From NCBI GenBank assembly GCA_002162795.1, contig MAAY01000026.1, positions 1 to 42,902 of the forward strand: DNA of 42,902 nt. Reading direction: 5' to 3'. The DNA is from Rhodobacterales bacterium 56_14_T64 (GTDB lineage: Bacteria > Pseudomonadota > Alphaproteobacteria > Rhodobacterales > Rhodobacteraceae). Positions 1 through 8,774 of the stretch are shown one piece after another; position 1 is the stretch's first letter; the number at the start of each line of letters is the position of its first letter. Below the pieces are notes generated by a model. The model was given only the letters and a program-made list of their open reading frames with translations. It was not told the DNA's origin and searched no databases. The position numbers and the translations under genes were made by a program.

Positions 1-28
1 TCAGAATGTCGGTTCGACGGAGGTTAAG

Positions 29-1693
29 GTGCAGCAGATCAAGAATGTCTGGGCAGGTTTGGATACGCGCAAGCGTCTGATCATCGTGGGTTCCACGGTC
101 ATCATGATTCTAAGCGTGCTTGCAATGTCCCGTGTGGCGAGTACGCCCACGATGAAATTACTCTATGCCGGGCTGGATAGCGGCTCGGCAGGTCAAGTGG
201 TACAATCGCTGGAACAGCGCGGTACCGATTATGAAGTGCGAGGCGGGTCTATCTATGTCCCCGTCGAGCAACGCGACGAGTTGCGTATGACACTGGCAAG
301 TGAAGGTCTGCCAGCAAATAACAACCGTGGCTACGAACTGCTTGATTCGCTCAGCGGATTTGGCACCACGTCACAAATGTTCGATGCCGCCTATTGGCGC
401 GCAAAAGAAGGAGAGTTGGCTCGCACAATTGTGGCCAGCCCCTATGTGACCCAGGCCCGCGTGCATATTGCCAATACCGGGTCGAATCCCTTTCAACGCA
501 GTGTAGAGCCGACCGCTTCGGTATCATTGGTGCCCTTGGGATCTCCGATCACTCCGGCCCAAGCCACCGCCGTCCGCTTTCTTATTGCATCGGCAGTGAC
601 TGGTCTTGCCGTTGAAAACGTTGCGGTGATTGACGCAAATGGTTCGCTGATCAGCTCTCCTGAGACTGCAGCTGCCTCGGGGGTTGGTACAGATGACCGG
701 TCACAGTCCATTCGCGACCGGGTTATTCGACTGGTGGAGGCCCGCGTTGGCCAAGGTAATGCAGTGGTCGAAGTCAGCGTCGACATTGTCACCGAAACCG
801 AATCGATCCGGGAAAAACGCATTGATCCGGAAAGCCGCGTCGCCATCAGCACTGATGTCGAAGAGCGTGCAGATTCGGCGACCAACCAATCCGGTGCAGT
901 CACGGTGGCTTCAAACATCCCGGATGGTGATGCTGCCTCAGGGGACGGCTCTAAGGCCAATAACACTTCTACCCGCGAACGGGTAAACTATGAAATTTCA
1001 GAGACCGAACTGCAAATTACACGCGGACCTGGCGCAATCAAACGTCTGACCGTGGCTGTTCTGGTAAACGGAATCACTGCTAACAACGAAGCTGGCGTCA
1101 GCGAATTTTCCCCCCGTCCCGAGGAAGAACTGTCGGCGATGCGGGAATTGATTTCGGCGGCCGTTGGTTTCGACGCCAATCGTGGCGACGTGATCACCCT
1201 GAAATCAATGGAATTGCCGACAATTGAACCTCAGGGCACTGTCGTGTCCCACTCGTTTATGGACAACATCTTCATCGACGCGATGGCACTGATCCAGATT
1301 GCAGCACTGGCAATTGTCAGCCTGATTCTCGGCCTGTTTGTGGTCAAGCCAATCCTGGCCAACAAGGGATCGCAGGCTGCGCTTGAAGGCCCCGACATGA
1401 TGTCCGATCTGCCGCAATTGGGGTCGGGTGACTTCATGAGCAATCCCAATATGGGAGTCGGAATGGACATGGCCCTAACCGGTGAAATCGACGACGGGGG
1501 TTTCGGTGGAATGGCCGGCATCGGTGACATGAGTGGAATGGGAGGCATGGGCGACGGTATGGGCGGACTTCCCGCTTTGGGCGGTGGCTCCGAAGACCCA
1601 GTGGACCGCCTGCGCGCAATGATTGGAGACCGCCAGGAAGAGACGGTCGAAATTCTGCGCGGCTGGCTTGAAGAGAGCGAGGAGAAAGCCTGA
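29..1693 (+). CDS. fliF: Flagellar MS-ring protein FliF
   Basis: FliF builds the membrane MS-ring on which the flagellar rotor and export gate assemble. The 554-residue length is normal. A GTG start follows a strong GGAGG at 19-23. The first membrane segment lies near residues 16-35, two ring-building periplasmic domains follow, and the second membrane segment is near 415-440. The cytoplasmic tail ends in an acidic helix of the type that binds FliG. Between that membrane segment and the helix is an unusual stretch rich in Met and Gly (about residues 465-520). The stop codon overlaps the fliH start (ATGA), so the two are translationally coupled. The promoter lies before the window. The identification is secure. 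Confidence 0.96.
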   Translation: MQQIKNVWAGLDTRKRLIIVGSTVIMILSVLAMSRVASTPTMKLLYAGLDSGSAGQVVQSLEQRGTDYEVRGGSIYVPVEQRDELRMTLASEGLPANNNRGYELLDSLSGFGTTSQMFDAAYWRAKEGELARTIVASPYVTQARVHIANTGSNPFQRSVEPTASVSLVPLGSPITPAQATAVRFLIASAVTGLAVENVAVIDANGSLISSPETAAASGVGTDDRSQSIRDRVIRLVEARVGQGNAVVEVSVDIVTETESIREKRIDPESRVAISTDVEERADSATNQSGAVTVASNIPDGDAASGDGSKANNTSTRERVNYEISETELQITRGPGAIKRLTVAVLVNGITANNEAGVSEFSPRPEEELSAMRELISAAVGFDANRGDVITLKSMELPTIEPQGTVVSHSFMDNIFIDAMALIQIAALAIVSLILGLFVVKPILANKGSQAALEGPDMMSDLPQLGSGDFMSNPNMGVGMDMALTGEIDDGGFGGMAGIGDMSGMGGMGDGMGGLPALGGGSEDPVDRLRAMIGDRQEETVEILRGWLEESEEKA

Positions 1694-2289
1694 TGACAAT
1701 TGCTCACCTATTAGAAGACTTTGGAAATGCTGGAAAGGTTCAGCCCGCAACAACGGTTTCGGATGAATTGCATGAGGAGCAAAAGCTGGTTTCATTCGAA
1801 AATGGATATACGGCTGGCTGGGACGATGCCGTTGGCGCACAAGAAAGCGAAACGAGCAAAATTTCAGTAACGCTAGCAAATTCTCTCGAGGATATGAGCT
1901 TCACCTATCACGAGGCACAAAACCAGCTAATCGAATCGTTGGATCCGATGTTCAAGGTGCTCACCAGTGCGATCCTACCAGACGCCTTGGCCGCCAGTTT
2001 TGGTCATCATATTGTCGACCAGTTGACTGATATGGCCAAGGACCAAACAGGTCAGCCGTTGGTGATCACAGTGGCCGTTGGTGAGGCTGCCGGTGTTCGG
2101 TCTGCGCTCACCCAGACCTTCTCGGTCGAAGTCAAAGTGCGTGAAGACTCTGAGTTATCGCCCGGGCAGGCCTACCTGCGCGTTGGCAATCTAGAGCGTG
2201 AAATTAACAGTGCTGCATTGCTCGAATCAATCCGCGATTCGGTTGATGCCTTCTCCTATCAAGTCAAAGAGGACGCCAATTATGGATGA
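1693..2289 (+). CDS. fliH: FliH-like flagellar export regulator
   Basis: This 198-residue soluble protein sits between fliF and fliN, the usual place for FliH, the cytoplasmic partner that holds the export ATPase FliI at the export gate. The sequence diverges from enterobacterial FliH. It has an N-terminal region with several acidic and Gln-rich helical stretches, then a C-terminal domain with a pattern (LRVGNLEREINS) typical of the FliH/YscL fold. I rely mostly on gene order and size. The start overlaps the fliF stop by one base, and the end overlaps fliN by 8 bases. The ATPase gene fliI is not in this window. Confidence 0.75.
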   Translation: MTIAHLLEDFGNAGKVQPATTVSDELHEEQKLVSFENGYTAGWDDAVGAQESETSKISVTLANSLEDMSFTYHEAQNQLIESLDPMFKVLTSAILPDALAASFGHHIVDQLTDMAKDQTGQPLVITVAVGEAAGVRSALTQTFSVEVKVREDSELSPGQAYLRVGNLEREINSAALLESIRDSVDAFSYQVKEDANYG

Positions 2290-2578
2290 AAACGCCGATC
2301 TCAAAATGAAATCTGCTGACACCGCCAACCCGTTTAATTCGGTCCCGGTCGAAGTCGTGGTTTCCGTTGGCAAAGCCCGCCCCCTCATCCGCGATCTGGT
2401 TAATCTCGGCGAAAACGCCGTCCTGACCTTGGATAAGCGGGTCGAAGATCCGGTGGACCTTTATGTCGGTGACCGATTGATCGCGCGTGGTCAGCTGGAA
2501 GAGATGGAGGGCGACCAAGCTGGGCAACTGGCGGTACGCCTGACGGAAATTGCAGACCTACAAAGCGGGCTGGGATGA
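2282..2578 (+). CDS. fliN: Flagellar motor switch protein FliN
   Basis: This 98-residue protein consists of a short N-terminal tail and one SpoA domain, the fold that forms the lower part of the rotor C-ring and takes part in switching and export. The typical pattern is visible: VPVEVVVSVGKARPLIRDL, then LDKRVEDPVDLYVGDRLIARG near the middle. A longer reading from 2198 is possible, but it would run back through fliH and start in non-conserved sequence. The ATG at 2282 gives the family length and an 8-base overlap with fliH, so I chose it. The stop overlaps the fliP start (ATGA). Confidence 0.92.
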   Translation: MDENADLKMKSADTANPFNSVPVEVVVSVGKARPLIRDLVNLGENAVLTLDKRVEDPVDLYVGDRLIARGQLEEMEGDQAGQLAVRLTEIADLQSGLG

Positions 2579-3318
2579 CGCAAAAATTCATCGGTTTTGG
2601 TATGCTGGCAGCCTTTGTGCTGCTGGCAATGCCACAGGCTGCACAGGCCCAGGAGTTGAACCTGTCTTTGGCCGACAATGGGTCAATTTCAGCCCGTTCA
2701 ATACAGCTTATTCTTCTGCTCACTGTGCTCAGCCTGGCCCCCGGCCTGGCCATTATGATCACTTGCTTTCCGTTTCTAGTGACAGTCTTATCGATTGTGC
2801 GTCAGGGCATCGGCATGCAGCAAGCACCGCCAAATATGCTAATCATCAGCTTGGCGATGTTTCTCACATATTTTGTGATGGAGCCTGTGTTTAACGATGC
2901 CTGGACCCATGGCATCAGCCCGCTGATCGAGGAGAAGTTGGGGGTCGAGGCGGCAATGACTCGCGCGCTAGAGCCGTTCCGCGTCTTCATGGCAGCCCGG
3001 TTGGATCCAGATACTTTTTACGCGATGACAGATCTGCGGCCTGGTTTGCAAGGGATTGATCCGACTCCAGATGCACCACTGTCAGTGCTGATCCCCAGCT
3101 TTCTGCTGTCTGAAATCTCCCGTGCCTTTCAGATCGGATTTCTGGTCTTCCTGCCATTTCTGATCATCGACCTGGTGGTTGCGGCGATTCTGATGTCGAT
3201 GGGGATGATGATGGTACCGCCCGCTGTGGTGTCGCTACCGTTTAAGCTGGCATTCTTCGTTGTTGCCGATGGTTGGAGCCTGATCGCCAGCGCCCTGGTC
3301 CGTAGCTACTACCCCTGA
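2575..3318 (+). CDS. fliP: Flagellar export gate protein FliP
   Basis: FliP forms, with FliQ and FliR, the pore of the flagellar type III export gate in the inner membrane. The 247-residue protein has a cleavable signal peptide ending in AQA at about residue 25, which is a FliP hallmark. Hydrophobic segments follow near 45-65, 85-105, 185-205 and 210-235. The conserved family blocks include LTVLSLAPGLAIMITCFPF near the first membrane segment and the Met-rich MSMGMMMVPPAVVSLPFK near the last. It is the last gene of the fliF-fliH-fliN-fliP unit and is followed by a hairpin terminator. fliQ and fliR do not follow here. Confidence 0.96.
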   Translation: MTQKFIGFGMLAAFVLLAMPQAAQAQELNLSLADNGSISARSIQLILLLTVLSLAPGLAIMITCFPFLVTVLSIVRQGIGMQQAPPNMLIISLAMFLTYFVMEPVFNDAWTHGISPLIEEKLGVEAAMTRALEPFRVFMAARLDPDTFYAMTDLRPGLQGIDPTPDAPLSVLIPSFLLSEISRAFQIGFLVFLPFLIIDLVVAAILMSMGMMMVPPAVVSLPFKLAFFVVADGWSLIASALVRSYYP

Positions 3319-3344
3319 CGTCGCAACTTATTGGCGCAAGATCA

Positions 3345-3379
3345 GACCTTCGGTTGGGTGTCCCACCGGAGGTCTTTCT
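3345..3379 (+). terminator. Rho-independent terminator after fliP
   Basis: An inverted repeat pairs 3345-3358 with 3362-3374 around a three-base loop, with one bulged T and one T-G wobble, followed by TTTCT. It lies 27 bases after the fliP stop, in the right orientation to end the fliF-fliP transcript. The U-tract is short, so efficiency may be moderate. Confidence 0.6.
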
Positions 3380-3697
3380 ACGTCTGCTTCTGCCATCCAC
3401 CTATTGATGTGGCACCGCAGTCGGCCCTCAGTAGCGTCTCAGGTATTGCACAGATATACATGCCAAGGGCCATTGCAGATCTGGACCACTCAACGCTCTC
3501 CACAAGGCTTGTCTTTATCCAATGGTGAAGTGGATCAGCATTCCTTAGTTACTTTAGCCGCGCTTTTATCGCCGCGTGTTGACACGCTGCAAAGTCGGCA
3601 ATCAAGGACGGGTAATCGGACCATAGCGCCCCTGCCCTGAACAGGATTTTGCCGGTGACGGCCAGGCATCACCACCCGCAATTCAGTTTAGGGCAAC
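3380..3697. other. Gene-free spacer between convergent fliP and flgI
   Basis: No convincing gene lies between the two terminators. Short reading frames exist on both strands, but none has a ribosome-binding site or a recognisable pattern. On the minus strand an open stretch ending with a stop near 3555 reads like ordinary coding sequence of about 38 codons but has no proper start. It could be the tail of a decayed gene. Confidence 0.4.
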
Positions 3698-3728
3698 AAA
3701 AAGCCCGGCCCTCAATCTGAGAGCCGGG
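3698..3728 (-). terminator. Rho-independent terminator after flgI
   Basis: CCCGGCCCTC (3704-3713) pairs with GAGAGCCGGG (3719-3728) with a single C-A mismatch and a five-base loop. Read on the minus strand, the stem is followed by C and then five T residues (3702-3698). It lies 27 bases beyond the flgI stop and should end the leftward flagellar transcript. Confidence 0.8.
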
Positions 3729-3755
3729 GTTGTTTATTGGCATCACACGCTTGGG

Positions 3756-4859
3756 TCAGCGTACGATAAACTCTGCATGCAGCGCGCCGGCAGCCTTTAG
3801 GCTTTTGAGGATATCAATCATGTCGCGCGGCGATACTCCCAGTGCATTCAGGCCGGCCACAACTTGGGACAGCGAGGTCGTTTCCGGAACTTCGGCCAGT
3901 TGAATGCCTTCTTCCTCGTCGATGGCCACTCCGGTGCGAGGCACCACGACAGTTTCTCCATCCGTAAATGGATTAGGCTGCACAACTAGCGGCGATTCTT
4001 CGACCCGAAGCGTCAGGTTGCCCTGCGCAACGGCCACCTGGGAAATACGCACATCACTGCCCATGACAATCGTACCAGATCGCTGATCCACGACCACACG
4101 CGCCTTAATCTCCGGTTTGACAAGAATGTTTTCTATCCGACCAATCGCATGCGCGGTGGAGCGGGCTCTGGTCCCGGCAATGTCAATTTCCACGGTGCCA
4201 GAATCGCGCATCAGAGCCACGTTTGAATTAAATTCGCGATTAATGGCCTGCTCGATCCGTCCCGCCGTGGTGAAATCCGGCTCGCGCAAAGCCAACCGCA
4301 TGGTGGTCAGCGAAGCCAAGTCAAATTCGATTTCACGTTCAACCCGAGCACCAGAGGGAATGCCACCCGAGGTTGGGACCCCCTGGGTGACCGAAGCTCC
4401 GTCACCTTCTGCAACAGCGCCACCGGCCAGAATAGTCCCCTGAGCCACAGCGTAGATTTGCCCATCAGCAGCATTCAACGGTGTCATGATCAGGGTACCG
4501 CCCAGCAGGCTTTTGGAGTCGCCAATGGCCGACACCGTCACATCGATTTGCCCACCTACGCGAGCAAAGGGCGGCAGACTGGCGGTGACAAAGACCGCAG
4601 CAACATTTTTCGGGCGAAACTGTTCGCCGGTCACGTTGACGCCCAGCCGTTCCAGAATGTTGGACATGATCTCTTCGGTGAACGGCGAATTGCGCAATCC
4701 ATCGCCGGTGCCGTTCAGGCCGACCACCAGACCGTAGCCGACCAAATCATTGCCACGAACACCGTCAAACTCCACCAGATCCTTCAACCGGATAGCAGAG
4801 GCCTGAAGCATCGTAGGCAACATTAAGCAGGCGAGAAGAATACGAAAATATGCCAGCAT
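3756..4859 (-). CDS. flgI: Flagellar P-ring protein FlgI
   Basis: FlgI is the periplasmic P-ring subunit, the bushing around the flagellar rod in the peptidoglycan layer. The 367 residues begin with a signal peptide (about residues 1-21, ending LQASA). The conserved start of the mature protein follows (IRLKDLVEFDGVRGNDLVGYG), then the GLNGTGD block near residue 49. The C-terminal half contains the conserved VVDQRSGTIVMGSDVRIS stretch and a final LNALGVSPRDMIDILKSLK helix. The start ATG overlaps the flgL stop by one base, so it is the last gene of the motB-flgE-flgK-flgL-flgI run and is coupled to flgL. Confidence 0.97.
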   Translation of the reverse strand: MLAYFRILLACLMLPTMLQASAIRLKDLVEFDGVRGNDLVGYGLVVGLNGTGDGLRNSPFTEEIMSNILERLGVNVTGEQFRPKNVAAVFVTASLPPFARVGGQIDVTVSAIGDSKSLLGGTLIMTPLNAADGQIYAVAQGTILAGGAVAEGDGASVTQGVPTSGGIPSGARVEREIEFDLASLTTMRLALREPDFTTAGRIEQAINREFNSNVALMRDSGTVEIDIAGTRARSTAHAIGRIENILVKPEIKARVVVDQRSGTIVMGSDVRISQVAVAQGNLTLRVEESPLVVQPNPFTDGETVVVPRTGVAIDEEEGIQLAEVPETTSLSQVVAGLNALGVSPRDMIDILKSLKAAGALHAEFIVR

Positions 4860-5863
4860 TATAAGTACCTCAGCAGGGATAGTTGGGACGACCGCGCAGT
4901 CACCGAGTATAGAGCTTCGAGTTGGAATTGTGTTTCTTCCAACCGGCTTGCGGTTTCAAACGGATCAGCCTGGGTCAATTCATTCTTAGTTAGGCTCAAG
5001 CTGGTCATGGCCGCAGCGTTACGGATTGCAGCTTCTTCGATCCGTGATTCGGTAAATCCGAGATTCGCCCGAACACTCGTGAGGCGGGTCTTGGTATCCA
5101 GCAACTCGGTGCCTGCACCTGCCACAAGATCGCTTTCAAGCGCCGTAGTTAAGGTCAAGCCCGCTTCTGTTGCCAGCGCTCCGATAGCGAAACTTTGCAT
5201 GGCTTGTTTAAAGTCATCGTCATCTGCCCGCAGAGAAATGTTAACCTGCTCATTTGGACCAACATAAACAGAGGCCATTGAAGTTGTCGCACCTTGGTAC
5301 ATGACCGCATCAAAGCCAGTTGGGTCAGCAAACCAATCCTTCACTTCCTGAATAATGTCAGCCGCGGTGGTGAGGCCCGAAACCTCGGTCACCAGAGCAG
5401 ACATCAATGTATCAACGTCGGCCAACGGTACATCAGTGGTCGCGGTGCCCGCAAACAGACTCCGGCCAGCAACTTGGCCATTTAGCGACCGGATAGTTTC
5501 CTCAAGGTAGAGACGCGACTGACCGGACAACAGGTTGTTATTGTTTTCGCTGGTGGTGCCAGTAGTGGCCAAAATATCGTTGCTCAGATCGCTGGCATTT
5601 TCGTCGATGTTGGTAACGAACATCTGTGCCGATGAGGCAAACAAAGACGATTCTGTGGTGGCGATCTCATAGGATTCCAAACGCGACAGATTGCGTTCGA
5701 TGTCCGATAGATAGGTATAGTCACCGCCAAGTTTTGCATTGAGATCCGAAGACTTACCGGTGCTCAGCTCTTCCGTTAGTGTCGCCAGGTTCTCCTTCAG
5801 CTCAGCGGTACGGGTGCGCAGGAAAACGTTATGCGCCATGTCTCCAAAAGACGTGATAGCCAT
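4859..5863 (-). CDS. flgL: Flagellar hook-filament junction protein FlgL
   Basis: FlgL (HAP3) joins the hook to the filament and is exported without a signal peptide. The 334-residue protein has flagellin-like helical ends: an N-terminal helix region (MAITSFGDMAHNVFLRTRTA, then a coiled region to about residue 100) and a C-terminal helix region (about 255-334). The central part is Thr/Ala/Asp-rich and variable, as expected for the exposed domain. It follows flgK after three bases and overlaps flgI. It is too different from flagellin in length and neighbours to be the filament gene itself. Confidence 0.9.
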   Translation of the reverse strand: MAITSFGDMAHNVFLRTRTAELKENLATLTEELSTGKSSDLNAKLGGDYTYLSDIERNLSRLESYEIATTESSLFASSAQMFVTNIDENASDLSNDILATTGTTSENNNNLLSGQSRLYLEETIRSLNGQVAGRSLFAGTATTDVPLADVDTLMSALVTEVSGLTTAADIIQEVKDWFADPTGFDAVMYQGATTSMASVYVGPNEQVNISLRADDDDFKQAMQSFAIGALATEAGLTLTTALESDLVAGAGTELLDTKTRLTSVRANLGFTESRIEEAAIRNAAAMTSLSLTKNELTQADPFETASRLEETQFQLEALYSVTARSSQLSLLRYL

Positions 5864-5866
5864 CTA

Positions 5867-7312
5867 TTATATCCTCAGAAGTGTTTCCATGAGCTCGTTG
5901 ACAACAGACATCAACTTAGCATTTGCGCCGTAGGCCTGTTCGATCACCATAAGGTTTTGCAGCTCTTCATCGGTGTCCACGCCCTGGGCCAGTTCCATCT
6001 GACTCATCGCGCTAAAGCTGGCTGACGCAAAGCTAAGTGCCTGATCTGCGGCATTGGTGCTTTGACTGAAATGCGACAGCAGGTTGGCGCTCAGCGTGGT
6101 CGCCGTCACAGTTGAAGTGCCCAAACCATCGGAGGTAACGGTACGCATTACCCCAAGTGCATCTGTATATCCTTGGAGTAAGCGGGCATCCCCGGCGTCT
6201 CCTGGTGCTGCAGCATTTATGCCATCGCGCAGACGCCAGGTTTCGGAATCACCATCCATGGATATTTTTTCATTTAGTTCCATACGGTTGGCGATTCCCA
6301 CGGTATTGGTTGGATCAAAAAAACCACCGCCGTCTGTGAACAGGCCAGGGTCCGTGGCCCCTAAGGTGGCGTCCAGCGCCGGATCTTGGAACCGCTCAAT
6401 TAGATCACGCGCCATTGAATCAAGGTCACTCTGGGCCTCAACCGCCAATACATCGCGGACTTCGAATTGGGCCGCCATGGTGCCACCACGCAGCGGGCCA
6501 TTTGGGCCGGTGTCGATGGCGTAGCCATTGATCTCAAGCCCCGACAACAGCCCATTGGCCTGTGTCATATGCGGCATGGTATCGGGTTTTCCGTCAAAGG
6601 TCAGCTCGGCCGGTTGTCCATCCAGCAGGATCGCCCCGCCTTGAGTGAACAGCGCCACCTGACCATTGTCACGTTGAACCACGTTGACTGGAATAATCTC
6701 GTTAACCTGGTCAATCAATTGCGCGCGCTGGTCCAGCAGGGCCGCAGTATCCATGCCACCAGCCTGAGAGACCATGATCCGAGCATTTACTTTTTGCACG
6801 TCTTTCAACGCCTGATTGATCGTGTCGACCTGAGTGTCGATAGACCTATCGGCGGTAGATCGAAGGCTACGCAAACCTTCGGCCGCCTCAGAAATCGTTT
6901 CCGCCAGTGCCTCGGCCTGCAACGACAGATCGTTGAGCCGAGGACCGGAATCCGGACGCGAAATCGCTTCGATCAGACTGCCCTCAAAGTTCGACAATCG
7001 CGACGTGACGGAAAACGGGTCATCAACCGACCCGACCAGTCCCGTCAGCCTGTCGTAGAAGTCAGACTGCACCTGAGCGCCGCCTAGTTCTGCTTCGGTG
7101 CTGCGGCGGCTGGCCTGTATCGCCGGATCGACATTGCGGCCGACACCAACGATCTGAACGCCAGGCGCATTAACACCACTAGAAAGTGTAAGGCTTCGCT
7201 TGGAGTAGCCCGGTGTCAGTGCGTTGGCCAAGTTTTCCGATACCACCGACGACGCACGGCCGGCAGCCGTCAAACCGGTCATCGCGGTATTGAGAGCGGA
7301 AGTAATAGACAT
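5867..7312 (-). CDS. flgK: Flagellar hook-associated protein FlgK
   Basis: FlgK (HAP1) is the other hook-filament junction protein. The N-terminus (MSITSALNTAMTGLTAAGRA, then SENLANALTPGYSKR) carries the rod/hook-family motif. The C-terminus (ELQNLMVIEQAYGANAKLM, then a short amphipathic helix) is the matching axial-protein end. The middle is the variable domain. The 481 residues are normal for the family. AAAGG lies upstream of the ATG at about the right distance. It sits between flgE and flgL, the standard order for hook completion genes. Confidence 0.95.
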   Translation of the reverse strand: MSITSALNTAMTGLTAAGRASSVVSENLANALTPGYSKRSLTLSSGVNAPGVQIVGVGRNVDPAIQASRRSTEAELGGAQVQSDFYDRLTGLVGSVDDPFSVTSRLSNFEGSLIEAISRPDSGPRLNDLSLQAEALAETISEAAEGLRSLRSTADRSIDTQVDTINQALKDVQKVNARIMVSQAGGMDTAALLDQRAQLIDQVNEIIPVNVVQRDNGQVALFTQGGAILLDGQPAELTFDGKPDTMPHMTQANGLLSGLEINGYAIDTGPNGPLRGGTMAAQFEVRDVLAVEAQSDLDSMARDLIERFQDPALDATLGATDPGLFTDGGGFFDPTNTVGIANRMELNEKISMDGDSETWRLRDGINAAAPGDAGDARLLQGYTDALGVMRTVTSDGLGTSTVTATTLSANLLSHFSQSTNAADQALSFASASFSAMSQMELAQGVDTDEELQNLMVIEQAYGANAKLMSVVNELMETLLRI

Positions 7313-7356
7313 ATTTTGCCTTTTCTAAGAGTCCAGATCAGTGGAGATCAGCGCGA

Positions 7357-8658
7357 TTAGCGCTTGATGTTGGTCGTTTCCTGCAACATCTCATCTACGG
7401 TCTGGATCACTTTGGCGCTTGAGGAATAAGCCCGTTGTGTCTGGATCATGTTGGTCAGCTCGGTTGCCACATCAGTGGAAGATTCCTCGCGGGTGTAAGA
7501 CGCAACATCACCCGTCGGACCATCACCTGCATCCCACAGGAAGAAGGCGCCACTTGCGGTCGAAGGCAAATAGGTCTGCGAATCCATCGCCACCATGCCA
7601 TTGGGGTTTGGCATGTCGGCCAATGGTACTTTATAAACCACGCGGGACACGCCAGTGTCATAATTGGCGCGGACATAACCGGATGCGTCAATTTCCACAC
7701 CAGTCATGTTGCCAACCGGAGAGCCATCTTTACTGATCGAAGCCGGGGCAAAGGTGTCAGACAATTGCGTCAGACCGTCGCTGCTGCCGATTTCACCAAT
7801 ACTGATCTCCATCGGACCGCCGGCAACGTTGACAATCACAGAGCCCGTGCTGGCATCATACGCCCCACCAGACGTGGTGGATACAGAAGCCAAAGCGCCA
7901 CCCGCGGTGCGGCTGTCAGTAAAGGTCACGACATATTCGCCAACCGTAGCACCGCCAGAGGCTGAATCGGTCAGAACGATTGTCCATTCATTGGATGCGC
8001 CCGTACCCGGAACTGTTGGGACAAATGAAATCGAAATACTCTCGGATTTTCCAAGGTTATCAAAATACTCAATCGGCAGTGTCTCGGCAGTTCCCGCAGC
8101 ACCGGCTTCGGTCGACGTAGCTGGTAAGTTGATACCTAGATTCATCTCAGTCGTAGGTTCACCTGTCAGCTGGTTCACGTTGAACTGAACCGGCTCCAGA
8201 CCTACCGAAGTGTCGCGTGGATATGCCGGTATAGTACCATCCGCCAGGGCGGGAAAGCCGAGCAACACTAAGCCAGACTCAGTGGTCAATAGACCATCGG
8301 CGTTGGTGCGAAAAGATCCGGTGGTCGTCAGCATCATCGTAGGGGCGCCGTTGCCTGCCTCTACATCCGTAAGCGACGCCACCGGCAACATGCCACGGCC
8401 ACGGACCGCCAGATCTGTCGGGTTGTTAGTCGAAACCAAAGGTCCGCGTTCATCAACAAGCCGGACTGTGGTCGACGTCACACCCCCAGCTGTATAAGCG
8501 CCACCGGTTGAGCCCATCACCATCGAATGGAAATCAGTCTGCACCCGCTTGTAACCAGCGGTCGAAGAGTTCGCGATGTTATCTGAGATTGAAGCCAGTT
8601 TGCTGGCATTCGCGGAAAGTCCGGATACTCCGGCATTCAGCGAAGAAGATAAAGTCAT
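7357..8658 (-). CDS. flgE: Flagellar hook protein FlgE
   Basis: FlgE polymerises into the curved hook that links motor and filament. The 433-residue protein begins with the axial-protein motif (MTLSSSLNAGVSGLSANASK, then ISDNIANSSTAGYKR) and ends with TELTNMIQTQRAYSSSAKVI and a TVDEMLQETTNIKR tail, both diagnostic. The middle is rich in Thr, Gly and Ser. AAAGG lies about ten bases before the ATG. The 116-base gap to motB carries an imperfect CtrA box and a 14-bp dyad, so flgE probably has its own promoter and heads flgE-flgK-flgL-flgI. Confidence 0.95.
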   Translation of the reverse strand: MTLSSSLNAGVSGLSANASKLASISDNIANSSTAGYKRVQTDFHSMVMGSTGGAYTAGGVTSTTVRLVDERGPLVSTNNPTDLAVRGRGMLPVASLTDVEAGNGAPTMMLTTTGSFRTNADGLLTTESGLVLLGFPALADGTIPAYPRDTSVGLEPVQFNVNQLTGEPTTEMNLGINLPATSTEAGAAGTAETLPIEYFDNLGKSESISISFVPTVPGTGASNEWTIVLTDSASGGATVGEYVVTFTDSRTAGGALASVSTTSGGAYDASTGSVIVNVAGGPMEISIGEIGSSDGLTQLSDTFAPASISKDGSPVGNMTGVEIDASGYVRANYDTGVSRVVYKVPLADMPNPNGMVAMDSQTYLPSTASGAFFLWDAGDGPTGDVASYTREESSTDVATELTNMIQTQRAYSSSAKVIQTVDEMLQETTNIKR

Positions 8659-8717
8659 AAGATACGCCTTTCTGCTGCATCAAATCATTCTTGACGCAAC
8701 AGGTAACGCAAGTGCCA

Positions 8718-8762
8718 TTAACGGGCGGCTAACAGATAAAATTCGATCTATCTGTTAGCCGC
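8718..8762 (-). promoter_or_regulatory. CtrA-like box plus perfect 14-bp dyad upstream of flgE
   Basis: TTAA (8718-8721), seven bases, then CTAAC (8729-8733) is one base away from the CtrA consensus TTAA-N7-TTAAC. Its second half is embedded in a perfect inverted repeat: GCGGCTAACAGATA (8725-8738) against TATCTGTTAGCCGC (8749-8762), ten-base loop. The box ends lie 60-75 bases upstream of the flgE start. The sequence after the box (CTAACAGATAAA) nearly repeats that at the motB box (TTAACAGATAAA). CtrA control is inferred from the motif and from the known role of CtrA in motility in this group. Confidence 0.55.
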
Positions 8763-8774
8763 GTTTTCTTTGTT

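Noticed and set aside
8694-8717. Sigma-54-like TGGCAC...TTGC on the minus strand upstream of flgE
   Set aside because: The GG and GC elements are not at the required spacing: ten bases after GG the sequence reads AC. The shared CtrA-type layout explains the region better.
8725-8762. Perfect dyad as terminator of motB
   Set aside because: motB is transcribed leftward and the T-run lies on the plus-strand side. A leftward transcript would have A-rich sequence before the hairpin and none of the T-run after it.
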